64,000 nt of DNA. Origin: Zeimonas sp046347945 (lineage in GTDB: Bacteria; Pseudomonadota; Gammaproteobacteria; Burkholderiales; Burkholderiaceae_E). Below, piece after piece: positions 1-8,647 of this stretch. The stretch covers positions 124,001 through 188,000 of the forward strand of contig JAXMFB010000007.1 of assembly GCA_046347945.1 (NCBI GenBank), in the 5' to 3' direction. Position 1 is the first letter of the stretch; every line of letters begins with the position of its first letter. The notes below the pieces were generated by a model, which saw only the letters and a program-made list of their open reading frames with translations, was not told the DNA's origin and ran no database searches. The translations under genes were made by a program, and so were the position numbers.

Positions 1-565
1 CGGAATCGGTCTGCGCGAGCACCAGGTCGAGCGAGGCGAGCGCCGGCCGGATCAGCGCCCGCCAGCGGCGCGCCTTGCGCAGCGACCGGTCGGACAGCCG
101 CGCATTGACCAGCGCCATGGGCACGCCTTCGCTGCGCGCCACCGCCACCAGGTTCGGCCACAGCTCGGTCTCGATCACGACACCGATCGTGGGCCGCCAC
201 GCACGCAGGAAGCGACGCACCGCGAACGGATAGTCGTACGGCAGGTAGGCCTGTCGCACGGGTTGCCCCGCGAACAGCGACGCCCCGGTCTCGCGCCCGG
301 TGGGGGTCATGTGCGTGACCAGCACTTCGCACCCCGGGTAGCGCACGAGCAGCGCCGCGACCAGCGGCTGCGCCGCGCGCGTCTCGCCGACCGACACCGC
401 GTGCAGCCAGACGAGCGGCTGCATGTCGGTGCGCCGCGCGTGCGCGCCGAAGCGCTCGCCGAGGTGGCGCCGGTACTCGGGCTGGCGGCGCGATCGCCAG
501 AGCAGGTGGGCCAGCACCAGCGGGATCACCAGATACCAGGCGATCGTGTAGAGCCAGCGGGCCAT
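1..565 (-). CDS. waaA: 3-deoxy-D-manno-octulosonic acid (Kdo) transferase, 5' part only
   Basis: Transfers Kdo from CMP-Kdo to lipid A precursor at the inner face of the cytoplasmic membrane, the first core step of LPS synthesis. The frame is open from the ATG at 565 to the left window edge, giving about 188 N-terminal residues. A membrane anchor lies at residues 5-23 (LYTIAWYLVIPLVLAHLLW). It is followed by the family's hallmark HAVSVGE near residue 54, VTHMTPTG near residue 85 and ETELWPN near residue 125. The C-terminal nucleotide-sugar domain lies outside the window. It diverges from rfbB with 53 bases between starts. Assignment is firm from the motifs; the gene is cut by the window, not visibly broken. 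Confidence 0.93.
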   Translation of the reverse strand, partial: MARWLYTIAWYLVIPLVLAHLLWRSRRQPEYRRHLGERFGAHARRTDMQPLVWLHAVSVGETRAAQPLVAALLVRYPGCEVLVTHMTPTGRETGASLFAGQPVRQAYLPYDYPFAVRRFLRAWRPTIGVVIETELWPNLVAVARSEGVPMALVNARLSDRSLRKARRWRALIRPALASLDLVLAQTDS

Positions 566-618
566 GCGTTGCGTCGTGCGTGCGCGCGATCGTGACGGGA
601 TTCGGTATTCTAGCCGGC

Positions 619-1692
619 ATGATCCTCGTCACAGGCGGCTGCGGGTTCATCGGCTCGCGCTTCGTGCTCGACTGGCTCGGTTCGCGCGACGAACCGCTGG
701 TCAATCTCGACGCACTCACCTACGCCGCGAACCCGCAGGCGCTCGCGGCGCTGCGGCACGATCCGCGCTACACCTTCGTCCATGGCGACGTGCGCGATCG
801 CGTGCTGCTCGACACCGTGCTCGCCACCCACCGGCCGCGCGCGATCGTTCACCTGGCCGCCGAAACGCACGTCGATCGCGCGATCGCCGATGCCACCGCG
901 TTCGCGCAGAGCAACACGCTGGGTACGCTGACGCTGCTGCAGGCCGCGCGAGCGCACCTGCAGGCGGGACCGGCCGCCGACGCCGCCGCGTTCCGCTTCC
1001 TTCACTGCTCCACCGACGAGGTGTTCGGCTCGCTCACTCCCGACGACGCGCCCTGCGACGAGCAAGCGCCGTACCGGCCACGCAATCCGTACGCGGCCTC
1101 GAAGGCCGCGGCGGACCATTTCGTCGCCGCGTTCCACGCCACGCACGGCCTGCCGACGCTGGTCACGCGCGGCTCGAACACTTATGGCCCCGGCCAGCAC
1201 CCCGAGAAGCTGGTCGCGCTGGCGATCGGGCGAATCCTCGCGGGCGAACCGGTGCCTCTGTACGGAGACGGATCGGCGGTCCGCGACTGGCTGTACGTCG
1301 GCGACCACGTCGCGGCACTGGTCGCGGTGCTCGAGCGCGGCGCGCCGGGACAGTCCTACAACGTCGCGGGGCACCAGGGCGTGACCAACCGGACGCTGGT
1401 CGCGCGCCTGGTGGCCGCCGTCGAACTGGAGGCGCGGGTGCGAGACGACGACAGCCCGGCCGGCTGCGCCGACACCGGCCGGGCCACTGCGCATCACGGA
1501 AGCGACGCCGCGCGCTGGATCCGCTTCGTCGCGGACCGTCCCGGGCACGACCGCCGCTACGCGATGGATGACCGCAAGCTGCGCGGCGAGACAGGCTGGT
1601 CGCCGCGAGTCGGGCTCGACGAGGGACTGCGCTCGACAGTGCGCGCCGCGATCGAAGCGCGGCGTCCGGCCGGCGGCACGAGCGGGCGATGA
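619..1692 (+). CDS. rfbB: dTDP-glucose 4,6-dehydratase
   Basis: Second enzyme of dTDP-L-rhamnose synthesis; an NAD-dependent extended short-chain dehydrogenase that converts dTDP-glucose to dTDP-4-keto-6-deoxyglucose in the cytoplasm. 357 residues, the usual length. Rossmann loop TGGCGFIGS at residues 5-13, LAAETHVDRA near 80, STDEVFGS near 131 (the Thr-Asp-Glu of the active site), YAASK (catalytic Tyr and Lys) near 160 and SNTYGPGQHPEKL near 187. An ATG at 580 would add 13 residues before the Rossmann strand, so 619 is preferred. No good Shine-Dalgarno is visible before either ATG. It overlaps rfbC by ATGA and heads an rfbBCD operon; rfbA is displaced to 11.2 kb. Confidence 0.95.
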   Translation: MILVTGGCGFIGSRFVLDWLGSRDEPLVNLDALTYAANPQALAALRHDPRYTFVHGDVRDRVLLDTVLATHRPRAIVHLAAETHVDRAIADATAFAQSNTLGTLTLLQAARAHLQAGPAADAAAFRFLHCSTDEVFGSLTPDDAPCDEQAPYRPRNPYAASKAAADHFVAAFHATHGLPTLVTRGSNTYGPGQHPEKLVALAIGRILAGEPVPLYGDGSAVRDWLYVGDHVAALVAVLERGAPGQSYNVAGHQGVTNRTLVARLVAAVELEARVRDDDSPAGCADTGRATAHHGSDAARWIRFVADRPGHDRRYAMDDRKLRGETGWSPRVGLDEGLRSTVRAAIEARRPAGGTSGR

Positions 1693-2267
1693 AGCTGCAT
1701 ACCGCGCACACGGCGGGATGGGCGCTGTTCGACGCGAGCCTCCATCGCGACGAGCGCGGCTGGCTGATGGAAGCGCTGCGCCTCGATGCACTGCGCGCAC
1801 ATGCCGGGCCGGTCGAGATCGTCCAGCAGAACCTCAGCCGCAGCCGACGCGGCGTGCTGCGCGGGCTGCACTACCAGCTCGGCGCTCCGCAGGGCAAGCT
1901 GGTGCAGGTGCTCGCCGGGCGCGTCCACGACGTCCTCGTCGACCTGCGCCGCGCATCGCCGTATTTCGGAGCGAGCTTCGCGTTCGACCTGGACGCGGAG
2001 CGCCCGCGGATGCTCTGGGTCCCGCCGGGTTTCGCCCACGGGCTTCTCGCGCGGGAAGACAGCCTCGTCCTCTACGGCCTGACGCAGGCGTGGAACGTGC
2101 GATTCGACCGCGCGATCCGCTGGAACTCGCCGGGCCTGTCGATCGACTGGCCGCTCGAGGGCGCGGCGCCGATCATCTCGGCGCGCGACCGCGATGCGCC
2201 CACGTTCGGCGACGCCGAGGTCTTCGAAACGGACGCGTTCGGTGCCCCCCCGGCCGGTGCGCGCTGA
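1689..2267 (+). CDS. rfbC: dTDP-4-dehydrorhamnose 3,5-epimerase
   Basis: Epimerises C3 and C5 of dTDP-4-keto-6-deoxyglucose, the third step of dTDP-L-rhamnose synthesis. 192 residues, close to the family norm. The cupin-type core is recognisable: QQNLSRSRRGVLRGLHYQ near residue 47 carries the conserved His of the catalytic dyad, GKLVQVLAGRVHDVLVDLR follows, and the VPPGFAHGL motif is near residue 115. The start ATG overlaps the rfbB stop (ATGA), so translational coupling is likely. Transcribed with rfbB and rfbD. Confidence 0.95.
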   Translation: MKLHTAHTAGWALFDASLHRDERGWLMEALRLDALRAHAGPVEIVQQNLSRSRRGVLRGLHYQLGAPQGKLVQVLAGRVHDVLVDLRRASPYFGASFAFDLDAERPRMLWVPPGFAHGLLAREDSLVLYGLTQAWNVRFDRAIRWNSPGLSIDWPLEGAAPIISARDRDAPTFGDAEVFETDAFGAPPAGAR

Positions 2268-2277
2268 GCGCGACGCG

Positions 2278-3201
2278 GTGCGCACGCCCCGGCGCGTGCT
2301 GCTGCTCGGGGCGCGCGGACGGCTGGGCGGCGCGATCGCAGCCCGCGCCGCGACGGTCGGGGGCGCGTGGACCACGCCGCCGCGCGCAACCCTCGCGCTC
2401 GACGCGAACGATCCGGACGGATGCGTCGAGCGCTGGTTCGAGAACTGGCGCCCCGACACGGTCGTCAACTGCATCGCGCTCGGCGACGTCGACCTCTGCC
2501 AGGCCGAGCCCGCGCTGGCGAGGCAGGTCAACGCCTCGCTACCGGCCGCGCTCGCGCGGGCCTGCGCGCGCAGCGGCGCCAGATTGATCCACTTCTCGAC
2601 CGACTTCGTCTTCGACGGCGCACTGCACCGGCCTTACCGCGAGGACGACGCGCCGCGACCGCTGTCGGTCTACGGCGAATCCAAGCTGGCCGGCGAGCGC
2701 GAGATCGCCGGCACGGCGTGCCGGCACTGGATCTTCCGCGTGAGCTGGCTCTACGGCGCACCCGCGCGCAATCTCTCGGCCGACCTGCTCGACCCGGCGA
2801 ATGCCGATCGCGTCTTCAGGCTGGCCGCCGACCGGTTCGGTGTGCCCAATCCGGTCCAACTGCTGGCGGCCGAAGTCGCCCGCTGCATCGCGCGCGATCG
2901 CGCCGGCAGCGATCCGCCGCCGGCATCCGGCGTCTATCACCTGTCGTGTCACGGCGCGACGACCTGGCACGCGTTCGGGCTGGCGTTCGTGCGGGCAGCG
3001 ATCCGCGCCGGGCGCCTCGCTGCCGACCGGGCGCCGCGGATCGAGGGGATCGAGGAAGCATCGCTCGGCCGGGCTGCGCGCCGCCCCCCGTGGTCGGCGC
3101 TCGATCCGTCGCGCTACGAGAGCACCTTCGAGCGCAGCCTGCCGAACTGGGAAGCCGCGATCCCGCTGGCGCTCGAGCCGCCACCGACCGGGCCGGCCTG
3201 A
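2278..3201 (+). CDS. rfbD: dTDP-4-dehydrorhamnose reductase
   Basis: NAD(P)H-dependent reductase that finishes dTDP-L-rhamnose. The N-terminal Rossmann motif is LLLGARGRLGGA, followed by NCIALGDVDLCQ, the STDFVFDG segment and YGESK with the catalytic Tyr and Lys. The reading frame opens upstream at an ATG (2194), but that would lie 74 bases inside rfbC and add about 28 Arg/Pro-rich residues with no family counterpart. GTG codons at 2242, 2257 and 2278 are better; I chose 2278, just after the rfbC stop, giving 307 residues. The exact start is uncertain. The stop lies 4 bases from the convergent pseI stop. Confidence 0.9.
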   Translation: MRTPRRVLLLGARGRLGGAIAARAATVGGAWTTPPRATLALDANDPDGCVERWFENWRPDTVVNCIALGDVDLCQAEPALARQVNASLPAALARACARSGARLIHFSTDFVFDGALHRPYREDDAPRPLSVYGESKLAGEREIAGTACRHWIFRVSWLYGAPARNLSADLLDPANADRVFRLAADRFGVPNPVQLLAAEVARCIARDRAGSDPPPASGVYHLSCHGATTWHAFGLAFVRAAIRAGRLAADRAPRIEGIEEASLGRAARRPPWSALDPSRYESTFERSLPNWEAAIPLALEPPPTGPA

Positions 3202-3205
3202 CGCG

Positions 3206-4270
3206 CTAGCCGAGCAGGTCCCAGGCCAGCGGCGTGCCGCGCGGCGCGGCGCGACTCGCCCGGCGGCCGAGCACCTGCTCGAGATGCTTCGGCGCCAACC
3301 CGAAACCGGGGCGGATCGCGCGCACGTTCTCGCGCGTGAACGGCTCGCCGGCCTTCACGTCGCGCACCAGGTACAGCGACCGCCGAAACGCGAGCGACTT
3401 GCGCTCCTGCTCCGATTGCGGCCCGTAGGTGACGCGCCCGAGCGATTGCCAGGCGCGCGCGGTCTCGACGACGAGGCTCGCCAATTCAGCGGGTTCGAGC
3501 GAGAAGCTCGCGTCGACGCCGCCGTCGGCGCGCGCCAGCGTGAAGTGCTTCTCGACGACGGTCGCGCCGAAGGCGACCGCGGCCACCGCGACGCCCACCC
3601 CCATCGTGTGGTCCGACAGCCCGACCTGGCAGCCGAACAGCTCGCGCATGTGCGCAATGGTGACGATGTTGGTGTGCGCTGGGGTCGCCGGGTAGGTGCT
3701 GGTGCACTTGAGCAGCACCAGGTCGCGGCAGCCGGCTTCGCGCGCGGCGCGCACCGTCTCGTCGAGCTCGGCGACGCTGGCCATCCCGGTGGAGACGATC
3801 ATAGGCTTGCCGGTGGCCGCCACGCGCCGGACCAGCGGCAGGTCGGTGTTCTCGAACGACGCGATCTTGTAGCACGGCGCGCCGAGCGACTCGAGGAAGT
3901 CGACCGCGGTCTCGTCGAACGGCGTCGAGAACGCGATCATGCCGAGCTCGCGCGCGCGCGCGAAGATCGGCGCGTGCCACTCCCAGGGGGTGTACGCCTC
4001 CTGGTAGAGCCGGTGCAGCGACTTGCCTTGCCACAGGCTGCCCGGGTCGGCGATCCGGAACGCGCCCTCGTCGACATCGATCGTCATCGTGTCGGCGGTG
4101 TAGGTCTGGATCTTCAGCGCGTGCGCGCCCGCCTTCGCCGCGGCCTCGACGATCGCGAGCGCACGCTCGAGCGACTGGTTGTGGTTGCCCGACATCTCGG
4201 CGATGACGAAAGGCGGCGCATCGGGGCCGACGCGACGTCCGGCGATCTCGAAGGAGGCGGGCACGTTCAT
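3206..4270 (-). CDS. pseI: pseudaminic acid synthase
   Basis: Condenses 2,4-diacetamido-2,4,6-trideoxy-L-altrose with phosphoenolpyruvate to give pseudaminic acid, a nine-carbon nonulosonate. 354 residues. The NeuB-type TIM barrel is seen from FVIAEMSGNHNQSLERA (residue 21 on) through ALKIQTYTADTM, FSTPFDETAVDFLE, YKIASFENTD and LKCTSTYPA. A C-terminal SAF/antifreeze-like domain follows (SLYLVRDVKAGEPFTREN). SGNHNQ and the TYTADT segment are typical of PseI rather than sialic acid synthase. It is the last gene of the pse operon and overlaps pseGH by ATGA. Confidence 0.93.
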   Translation of the reverse strand: MNVPASFEIAGRRVGPDAPPFVIAEMSGNHNQSLERALAIVEAAAKAGAHALKIQTYTADTMTIDVDEGAFRIADPGSLWQGKSLHRLYQEAYTPWEWHAPIFARARELGMIAFSTPFDETAVDFLESLGAPCYKIASFENTDLPLVRRVAATGKPMIVSTGMASVAELDETVRAAREAGCRDLVLLKCTSTYPATPAHTNIVTIAHMRELFGCQVGLSDHTMGVGVAVAAVAFGATVVEKHFTLARADGGVDASFSLEPAELASLVVETARAWQSLGRVTYGPQSEQERKSLAFRRSLYLVRDVKAGEPFTRENVRAIRPGFGLAPKHLEQVLGRRASRAAPRGTPLAWDLLG

Positions 4271-5781
4271 GAGCGGACCCTCTTGCGGTAGCGAGTCGAG
4301 TGTGCCTCGAAACCGCTGCCGGCGAACAGCCGATGCGAGGCGTCGTTGCCGGCCAGCGCCTCGGCGTCGACCAGCGCGACCTCCGGGTGGCGGGCGGCCA
4401 GCCAGCGCTCGGCGGCGCCGAGCAGCGCCCGCCCCAGCCCGCGGCCGGACTGCCCCGGGACCAGGTAGATCGACACCTCGGCCTTGGCGCCGGAGATGTC
4501 GTAGCGCACGACACCCACCGGCGCGCTGCCCGCGCTTCCGACGAGCAGCACTCGCCGCGGATCGGCCAGCGTGGCGGCGAGCCAGCGGCAGTGATCGTCC
4601 CAGGCGATCGGGGCGTCGCTGCGCGAGAAGCGTCGCACCTCGGGCGCGTTGCGCCAGTCGAACAGGTCGCGCGTGTCGGCCTGCGTCGCCGCGCGAACGG
4701 CGACCTCGGGCTGCAGCATCGCGCTTGCGACGCGCGCGGCACCCAGCGCATCGACCGTCTCGATGCCACGCCTCGAGACGTGTGCGCGCAGCGAAGGATT
4801 CTCGAGCATCGCGCGCAGGTGCAGCATGAGCGCCTCCGGGTCCGCGGGATCGGCCTGCGGACCCACCAGCAGCCCTTCCCGCGCTGCGTCGCGCAGCAGC
4901 GCCTGCTGGTTGGCGGCGACTGCGAACGCCAGTGCCGGGAGGCCCAGCGCACAGCGCTCCCAGGTCGCCACGCCCGCGGCGCCGATGCCGAGGTCGGCGG
5001 CGGCAACCAGCGCGGCCATGTCTGCGGCCTGCACGTGAAGGGTCGTGCGCGGGCGCATGGTGCAACGCGCCTCGAGCGCCGCACGCTGCGGGTGCGCGGC
5101 GCCGATCACGACGTCGACATCGACGTCGACGCCGATCGCGTCGAGCGCATCGAGCGCCGCTGCGGTGAGGTTGCGTGCGTCGACGCCTCCGAAGAACACC
5201 AGCAACCGGCACACCGCGTCGCCACGCTCGCGCAGGCGCGAGCGCGCCGTGGCGAATTCGGGTCGAAGCAGGGCGTAGCGCGGACCGAGCATGCGGATGC
5301 AGTGCGTCGGCACCCGGTCCGCGTAGCGCGCCTCGCCTTCTGTGTACAGATTCTGGTCGAGCAGCGCGTCGCAGTCGTGGTGCCGGTCGGCGAGGTCGTC
5401 GATCGCCAGGATGCGCCGCGCCCGGTCGCGCAGCCGGCCTTCCCAGCGCATGTCGAGCGCGTAGTGGTCGACGACGATCCAGTCCCACGGGGCCTCGTCG
5501 TCGAGCGCCGCGACTGTCGCCTCGGCGTCTTCGGCCTGCGTCGCGCCGAGCCACGCGGCGTGCGGCGGATCGGCCGCCGGCGCTGCGTCGCTCCCCGGCG
5601 GCAGGACGACGATCTCGTGTCCGCGACCACGGACCAGTTCGCCCAGGCCCTCCGGCAGCGGCCTGCAGACGAAGCGCGTGCTGGCACCGCCCGCGCGCAG
5701 CGCGTCAGCGAGGGTCAGGCATCGCATGAGGTGTCCGGTGCCGATGCGACCCGAAGCATCGGTACGCAGCGCAACCTTCAC
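4267..5781 (-). CDS. fused PseG UDP-sugar hydrolase and PseH N-acetyltransferase
   Basis: 504 residues carrying two pseudaminic acid pathway activities. Residues 1 to about 340 match PseG, a GT-B-like hydrolase that removes UDP from UDP-2,4-diacetamido-2,4,6-trideoxy-L-altrose. The start RTDASGRIGTGHLMRC contains the G-x-GH site that holds the catalytic His, and VVDHYALD, FFGGVDARNLT and LGIGAAGVATWE follow. From about residue 350 a GNAT acetyltransferase (PseH) begins at FDWRNAPEVRRFSR, with the acetyl-CoA loop GQSGRGLGRALL and the NDASHRLFAGSGF end. PseH acts before PseG, acetylating the 4-amino group. The start is a GTG created by a 14-base duplication (see repeat at 5767). Overlaps pseI by ATGA. 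Confidence 0.88.
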   Translation of the reverse strand: MKVALRTDASGRIGTGHLMRCLTLADALRAGGASTRFVCRPLPEGLGELVRGRGHEIVVLPPGSDAAPAADPPHAAWLGATQAEDAEATVAALDDEAPWDWIVVDHYALDMRWEGRLRDRARRILAIDDLADRHHDCDALLDQNLYTEGEARYADRVPTHCIRMLGPRYALLRPEFATARSRLRERGDAVCRLLVFFGGVDARNLTAAALDALDAIGVDVDVDVVIGAAHPQRAALEARCTMRPRTTLHVQAADMAALVAAADLGIGAAGVATWERCALGLPALAFAVAANQQALLRDAAREGLLVGPQADPADPEALMLHLRAMLENPSLRAHVSRRGIETVDALGAARVASAMLQPEVAVRAATQADTRDLFDWRNAPEVRRFSRSDAPIAWDDHCRWLAATLADPRRVLLVGSAGSAPVGVVRYDISGAKAEVSIYLVPGQSGRGLGRALLGAAERWLAARHPEVALVDAEALAGNDASHRLFAGSGFEAHSTRYRKRVRS

Positions 5782-5794
5782 AGCGCAACCTTCA
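5767..5794. repeat. exact 14-bp tandem duplication over the pseF/pseGH junction
   Basis: Two abutting copies of CAGCGCAACCTTCA (plus strand) at 5767-5780 and 5781-5794. On the coding strand this reads TGAAGGTTGCGCTG twice. The ATG at 5795 overlaps the pseF stop as ATGA, but now reads only M-K-V-A-L before a TGA. That stop overlaps a GTG (5781) which restarts with the same V-K-V-A-L-R. One copy alone would give an uninterrupted ATG start. Confidence 0.95.
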
Positions 5795-6490
5795 TCGTGC
5801 TGCCTGCGCCTGCAACGCACGGAACATCAGCTCGGCGCGCAACCAGTCCTCCTCGGTGTCGATGTCCTGCACCAGGTGGCGCGGCAGCACGACGGGCACC
5901 GAGGCGCCCGAGTACATCACGACGTCGTCGAGGAAGGCGCGCGCCGTGCCCCAGTAGAACTGCCCCGCGTCGTGGAACGTCTCCTCGAGATCCTGCGAGC
6001 GGCGCGCGATGTTCTCGGGCCAGATCGGCTGCACGCAGCCCTCGGCGTCGATGCGCAGCGCGCGCTGGATCGGGAACGCGAACGTGGTCACCGAGAACGC
6101 GAACGACCTGCCGCTGGCGACCAGGCGGTCGAAGCCCTCGCGCAGGTAATGGGGCTGCACGAACGGCGCGGTCGCGTAGAGGCAGCAGACGTGCTCGGGC
6201 ATCGGGCCGCGCTCGCCGAACCAGCCGATCGCGTGCCGCACCACCGCGTTGGTCCCGGTGTGGTCGTCCGACAATTCGGTCGGTCGCACGAACGGCGTCT
6301 CGGCGCCGCAGGCGCGGGCGACCTGCGCGATCTCGTCGTCGTCGGTCGAGACGACCACGTGGTCGAACAGCCCGCAGGCGCACGCCGCGTCGATCGAGTG
6401 CGCGATGATCGGCTTGCCCGCGAACGGCCGCACGTTCTTGCGCGGGATGCGCTTGCTGCCGCCGCGCGCCGGAATGACCGCGAGCCTCAC
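5792..6490 (-). CDS. pseF: pseudaminic acid cytidylyltransferase
   Basis: Activates pseudaminic acid with CTP to CMP-pseudaminic acid, the glycosyl donor. 232 residues, normal length. N-terminal nucleotide-binding motif AVIPARGGSKRIPRKN, then STDDDEIAQVARACGA, LYATAPFV and DIDTEEDW near the C terminus. The start is a GTG at 6490 overlapping the pseC stop (GTGA); the longer upstream reading frame is a shadow of pseC. The stop overlaps the ATG at 5795 of the next reading frame. Confidence 0.94.
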   Translation of the reverse strand: MRLAVIPARGGSKRIPRKNVRPFAGKPIIAHSIDAACACGLFDHVVVSTDDDEIAQVARACGAETPFVRPTELSDDHTGTNAVVRHAIGWFGERGPMPEHVCCLYATAPFVQPHYLREGFDRLVASGRSFAFSVTTFAFPIQRALRIDAEGCVQPIWPENIARRSQDLEETFHDAGQFYWGTARAFLDDVVMYSGASVPVVLPRHLVQDIDTEEDWLRAELMFRALQAQAAR

Positions 6491-7644
6491 GCCAGCGCCC
6501 TGCGCAGCGCGGCGACGACCGCGTCCTGCTGGGCGTCGGTGAGCGTCGCGAACATCGGCAGGCTGATCGCCTGCGCGTAGTAGGCCTCGGCGCGCGGGAA
6601 GTCGCCGGGGGCGAAACCCATGCGCCGGTAGTACGGCTGCGTGTGCACCGGAATGTAATGCACGTTGACGCCGATGCCGGCCGCGCGCAGGGCGTCGAAC
6701 ACCTGCCGGCGACTGCGCCCGGAACGCGCCGGGTCGACCTGGATCGGGTAAAGATGCAGCGCCGAATGCGCATCGGCCGCGCGCGCCGGCACGATCACCG
6801 GCAGCCCGGCGAGCAGCGCGTCGTAGCGCGCGGCGAGCCGGTGCCGTCGCTGCACGTAGTCGTCGAGCCGCGCGAGCTGGCTCAGGCCGAGCGCGGCCTG
6901 GATGTCGGTGATCCGGTAGTTGTAGCCGAGCTCGACCTGCTGGTAGTACCAGGGGCCGTCGGGCTCGGCGTCCATCAGCGCCGCGTCGCGGGTCATCCCG
7001 TGGCTGCGCAGCCGCTCGAGGCGGCGCGCGAGCGCGGCGTCGTTGGTGAGCGCCATCCCGCCTTCGCCGGTCGTGACGATCTTCACCGGGTGGAAGCTGA
7101 ACACGACGATGTCGCTGTGCGCGCACGAACCCACCGGCGCGCCGCGATAGCGGCCGCCGACCGCGTGAGACGCATCTTCGACGACGCGAAATCCGTAGCG
7201 CTTCGCCAGCACGCCGATCGCCGCCATGTCGCAGCTCTGGCCGGCGAAGTGAACCGGCACGACCACCTTCGGCAGCCGCCCGTCGCGCTCGGCGCGCTCG
7301 AGCTTCGCCGCGAGCGCGGCCGGATCCATGTTGTAGGTGCGCGGGTCGACGTCGATGAAATCGACGCGGGCGCCGCAGTAGACGCCGCAGTTGGCCGACG
7401 CAAGGAACGTGTTCGGCGAAGTCCAGAGCCAGTCACCGGGCCCGAGGTCGAGCGCCAGGCACGCCAGGTGCAGCGCGGCCGTCGCGCTGGCCATTGCGAT
7501 CCCGTGCGAGGCGCCGCAGTACGCGGCGAGCGCCTGCTCGAAGCGCGCCACCGCCGGCCCCTGCGTGAGGAAATCCGATCGCAGCACCGCGTCGACCGCG
7601 TCGATGTCGGCCTGCGTGACCTCCTGGCGGCCGTAGGGGATCAT
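6487..7644 (-). CDS. pseC: UDP-4-amino-4,6-dideoxy-N-acetyl-L-altrosamine transaminase
   Basis: PLP aminotransferase of the DegT/DnrJ/EryC1 family, second step of pseudaminic acid synthesis. It aminates C4 of the keto sugar made by PseB. 385 residues. MIPYGRQEVTQADIDAVD is the typical PseC opening. Other landmarks are SATAALHLA, the WTSPNTFLASANC segment, VVEDASHAVGG with the PLP-binding Asp, and SFHPVKIVTTGEGG with the PLP lysine. ATGA overlap with the pseB stop and GTGA overlap with pseF. Confidence 0.94.
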   Translation of the reverse strand: MIPYGRQEVTQADIDAVDAVLRSDFLTQGPAVARFEQALAAYCGASHGIAMASATAALHLACLALDLGPGDWLWTSPNTFLASANCGVYCGARVDFIDVDPRTYNMDPAALAAKLERAERDGRLPKVVVPVHFAGQSCDMAAIGVLAKRYGFRVVEDASHAVGGRYRGAPVGSCAHSDIVVFSFHPVKIVTTGEGGMALTNDAALARRLERLRSHGMTRDAALMDAEPDGPWYYQQVELGYNYRITDIQAALGLSQLARLDDYVQRRHRLAARYDALLAGLPVIVPARAADAHSALHLYPIQVDPARSGRSRRQVFDALRAAGIGVNVHYIPVHTQPYYRRMGFAPGDFPRAEAYYAQAISLPMFATLTDAQQDAVVAALRRALA

Positions 7645-8642
7645 GCGCCGGCCATCCGGTTGACTTCGCGGATCTCGGGCACGGTGAGGAAGTGCGCGTT
7701 GTTGCCCGAGTTGTACTCGAAGCCCTGCGGCACCGGCCGTCCGGTCTCGCCGGTGCGGTTCGCCGCGTAGTCCATCTCGGAATGGAAGAAGCGGATCGTC
7801 GGCCGGATCACGAAGTGGTCGTCGAACTCCAGCGTCAGGTGCGAATCGTCGGCCGGGCACATGATCTCGTGCAGTTTCTCGCCGGGGCGGATGCCGACGA
7901 TGCGCATCGGCAGTCCGGGCGCCATCGCCGCGGCGAGGTCGGTGATGCGGATCGACGGGATCTTCGGCACGAAGATCTCCCCGCCTTGCATCCGCTGGAA
8001 GCACTTCAGCACGAAGTCGACGCCCTGCTGCAGCGTGATCCAGAAGCGCGTCATGTCGGCGTGGGTGATCGGCAGGTGGTCGGCGCCGTCGGCGATCAGC
8101 CGCCGGAAGAACGGCACCACCGAGCCGCGCGATCCGACCACGTTGCCGTAGCGCACCACCGCGAAGCGCGTCTGGTGGCCGCCCGCCATGTTGTTCGCCG
8201 CGACGAACAGCTTGTCGGAGGCGAGCTTGGTGGCGCCATAGAGATTGATCGGGTTGGCCGCCTTGTCGGTGGACAGCGCGATCACGTGCTGCACCTCGTT
8301 CTCGAGCGCGGCGAGGATCACGTTCTCGGCGCCGTGCACGTTGGTCTTGATGCACTCCATCGGGTTGTACTCGGCCGCCGGCACCTGCTTGAGCGCCGCC
8401 GCGTGGATCACGACGTCGATGCCGCGCATTGCCTGGCGCAGCCGCTCCGCGTCGCGCACGTCGCCGATGAAATACCGCATCTCGGGCGCGTCGTACTCCT
8501 GCTGCATCTCGAACTGCTTCAGTTCGTCGCGCGAGAACACCACGACCCGCCGCGGCTGGTACCGCGAGAGGATCGTCTTCACGTACTGCCGGCCGAAGGA
8601 GCCGGTGCCGCCCGTGATCAGGATGGATTTGCCGTCGAGCAT
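7641..8642 (-). CDS. pseB: UDP-N-acetylglucosamine 4,6-dehydratase (inverting)
   Basis: First step of pseudaminic acid synthesis: UDP-GlcNAc to UDP-2-acetamido-2,6-dideoxy-L-arabino-hexos-4-ulose, with C5 inversion. 333 residues, soluble and short, unlike the membrane-bound PglF/WbpM enzymes. ILITGGTGSFGRQYV is the Rossmann loop, HAAALKQVPAAEYNPMEC and STDKAANPINLYGATK carry the active-site Lys, Thr-Asp and Tyr-x-x-x-Lys. Starts 5 bases after the preceding gene and overlaps pseC by ATGA. Confidence 0.95.
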   Translation of the reverse strand: MLDGKSILITGGTGSFGRQYVKTILSRYQPRRVVVFSRDELKQFEMQQEYDAPEMRYFIGDVRDAERLRQAMRGIDVVIHAAALKQVPAAEYNPMECIKTNVHGAENVILAALENEVQHVIALSTDKAANPINLYGATKLASDKLFVAANNMAGGHQTRFAVVRYGNVVGSRGSVVPFFRRLIADGADHLPITHADMTRFWITLQQGVDFVLKCFQRMQGGEIFVPKIPSIRITDLAAAMAPGLPMRIVGIRPGEKLHEIMCPADDSHLTLEFDDHFVIRPTIRFFHSEMDYAANRTGETGRPVPQGFEYNSGNNAHFLTVPEIREVNRMAGA

Positions 8643-8647
8643 GACGT

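Noticed and set aside
601..619. TATTCT at 606-611 as an rfbB -10 element giving a leaderless transcript
   Set aside because: No matching -35 at any reasonable spacing.
6491..7126. An N-terminal extension of PseF up to 7126
   Set aside because: The extension is antisense-free but lies entirely in an alternate frame of pseC; PseF motifs begin right after the GTG at 6490.
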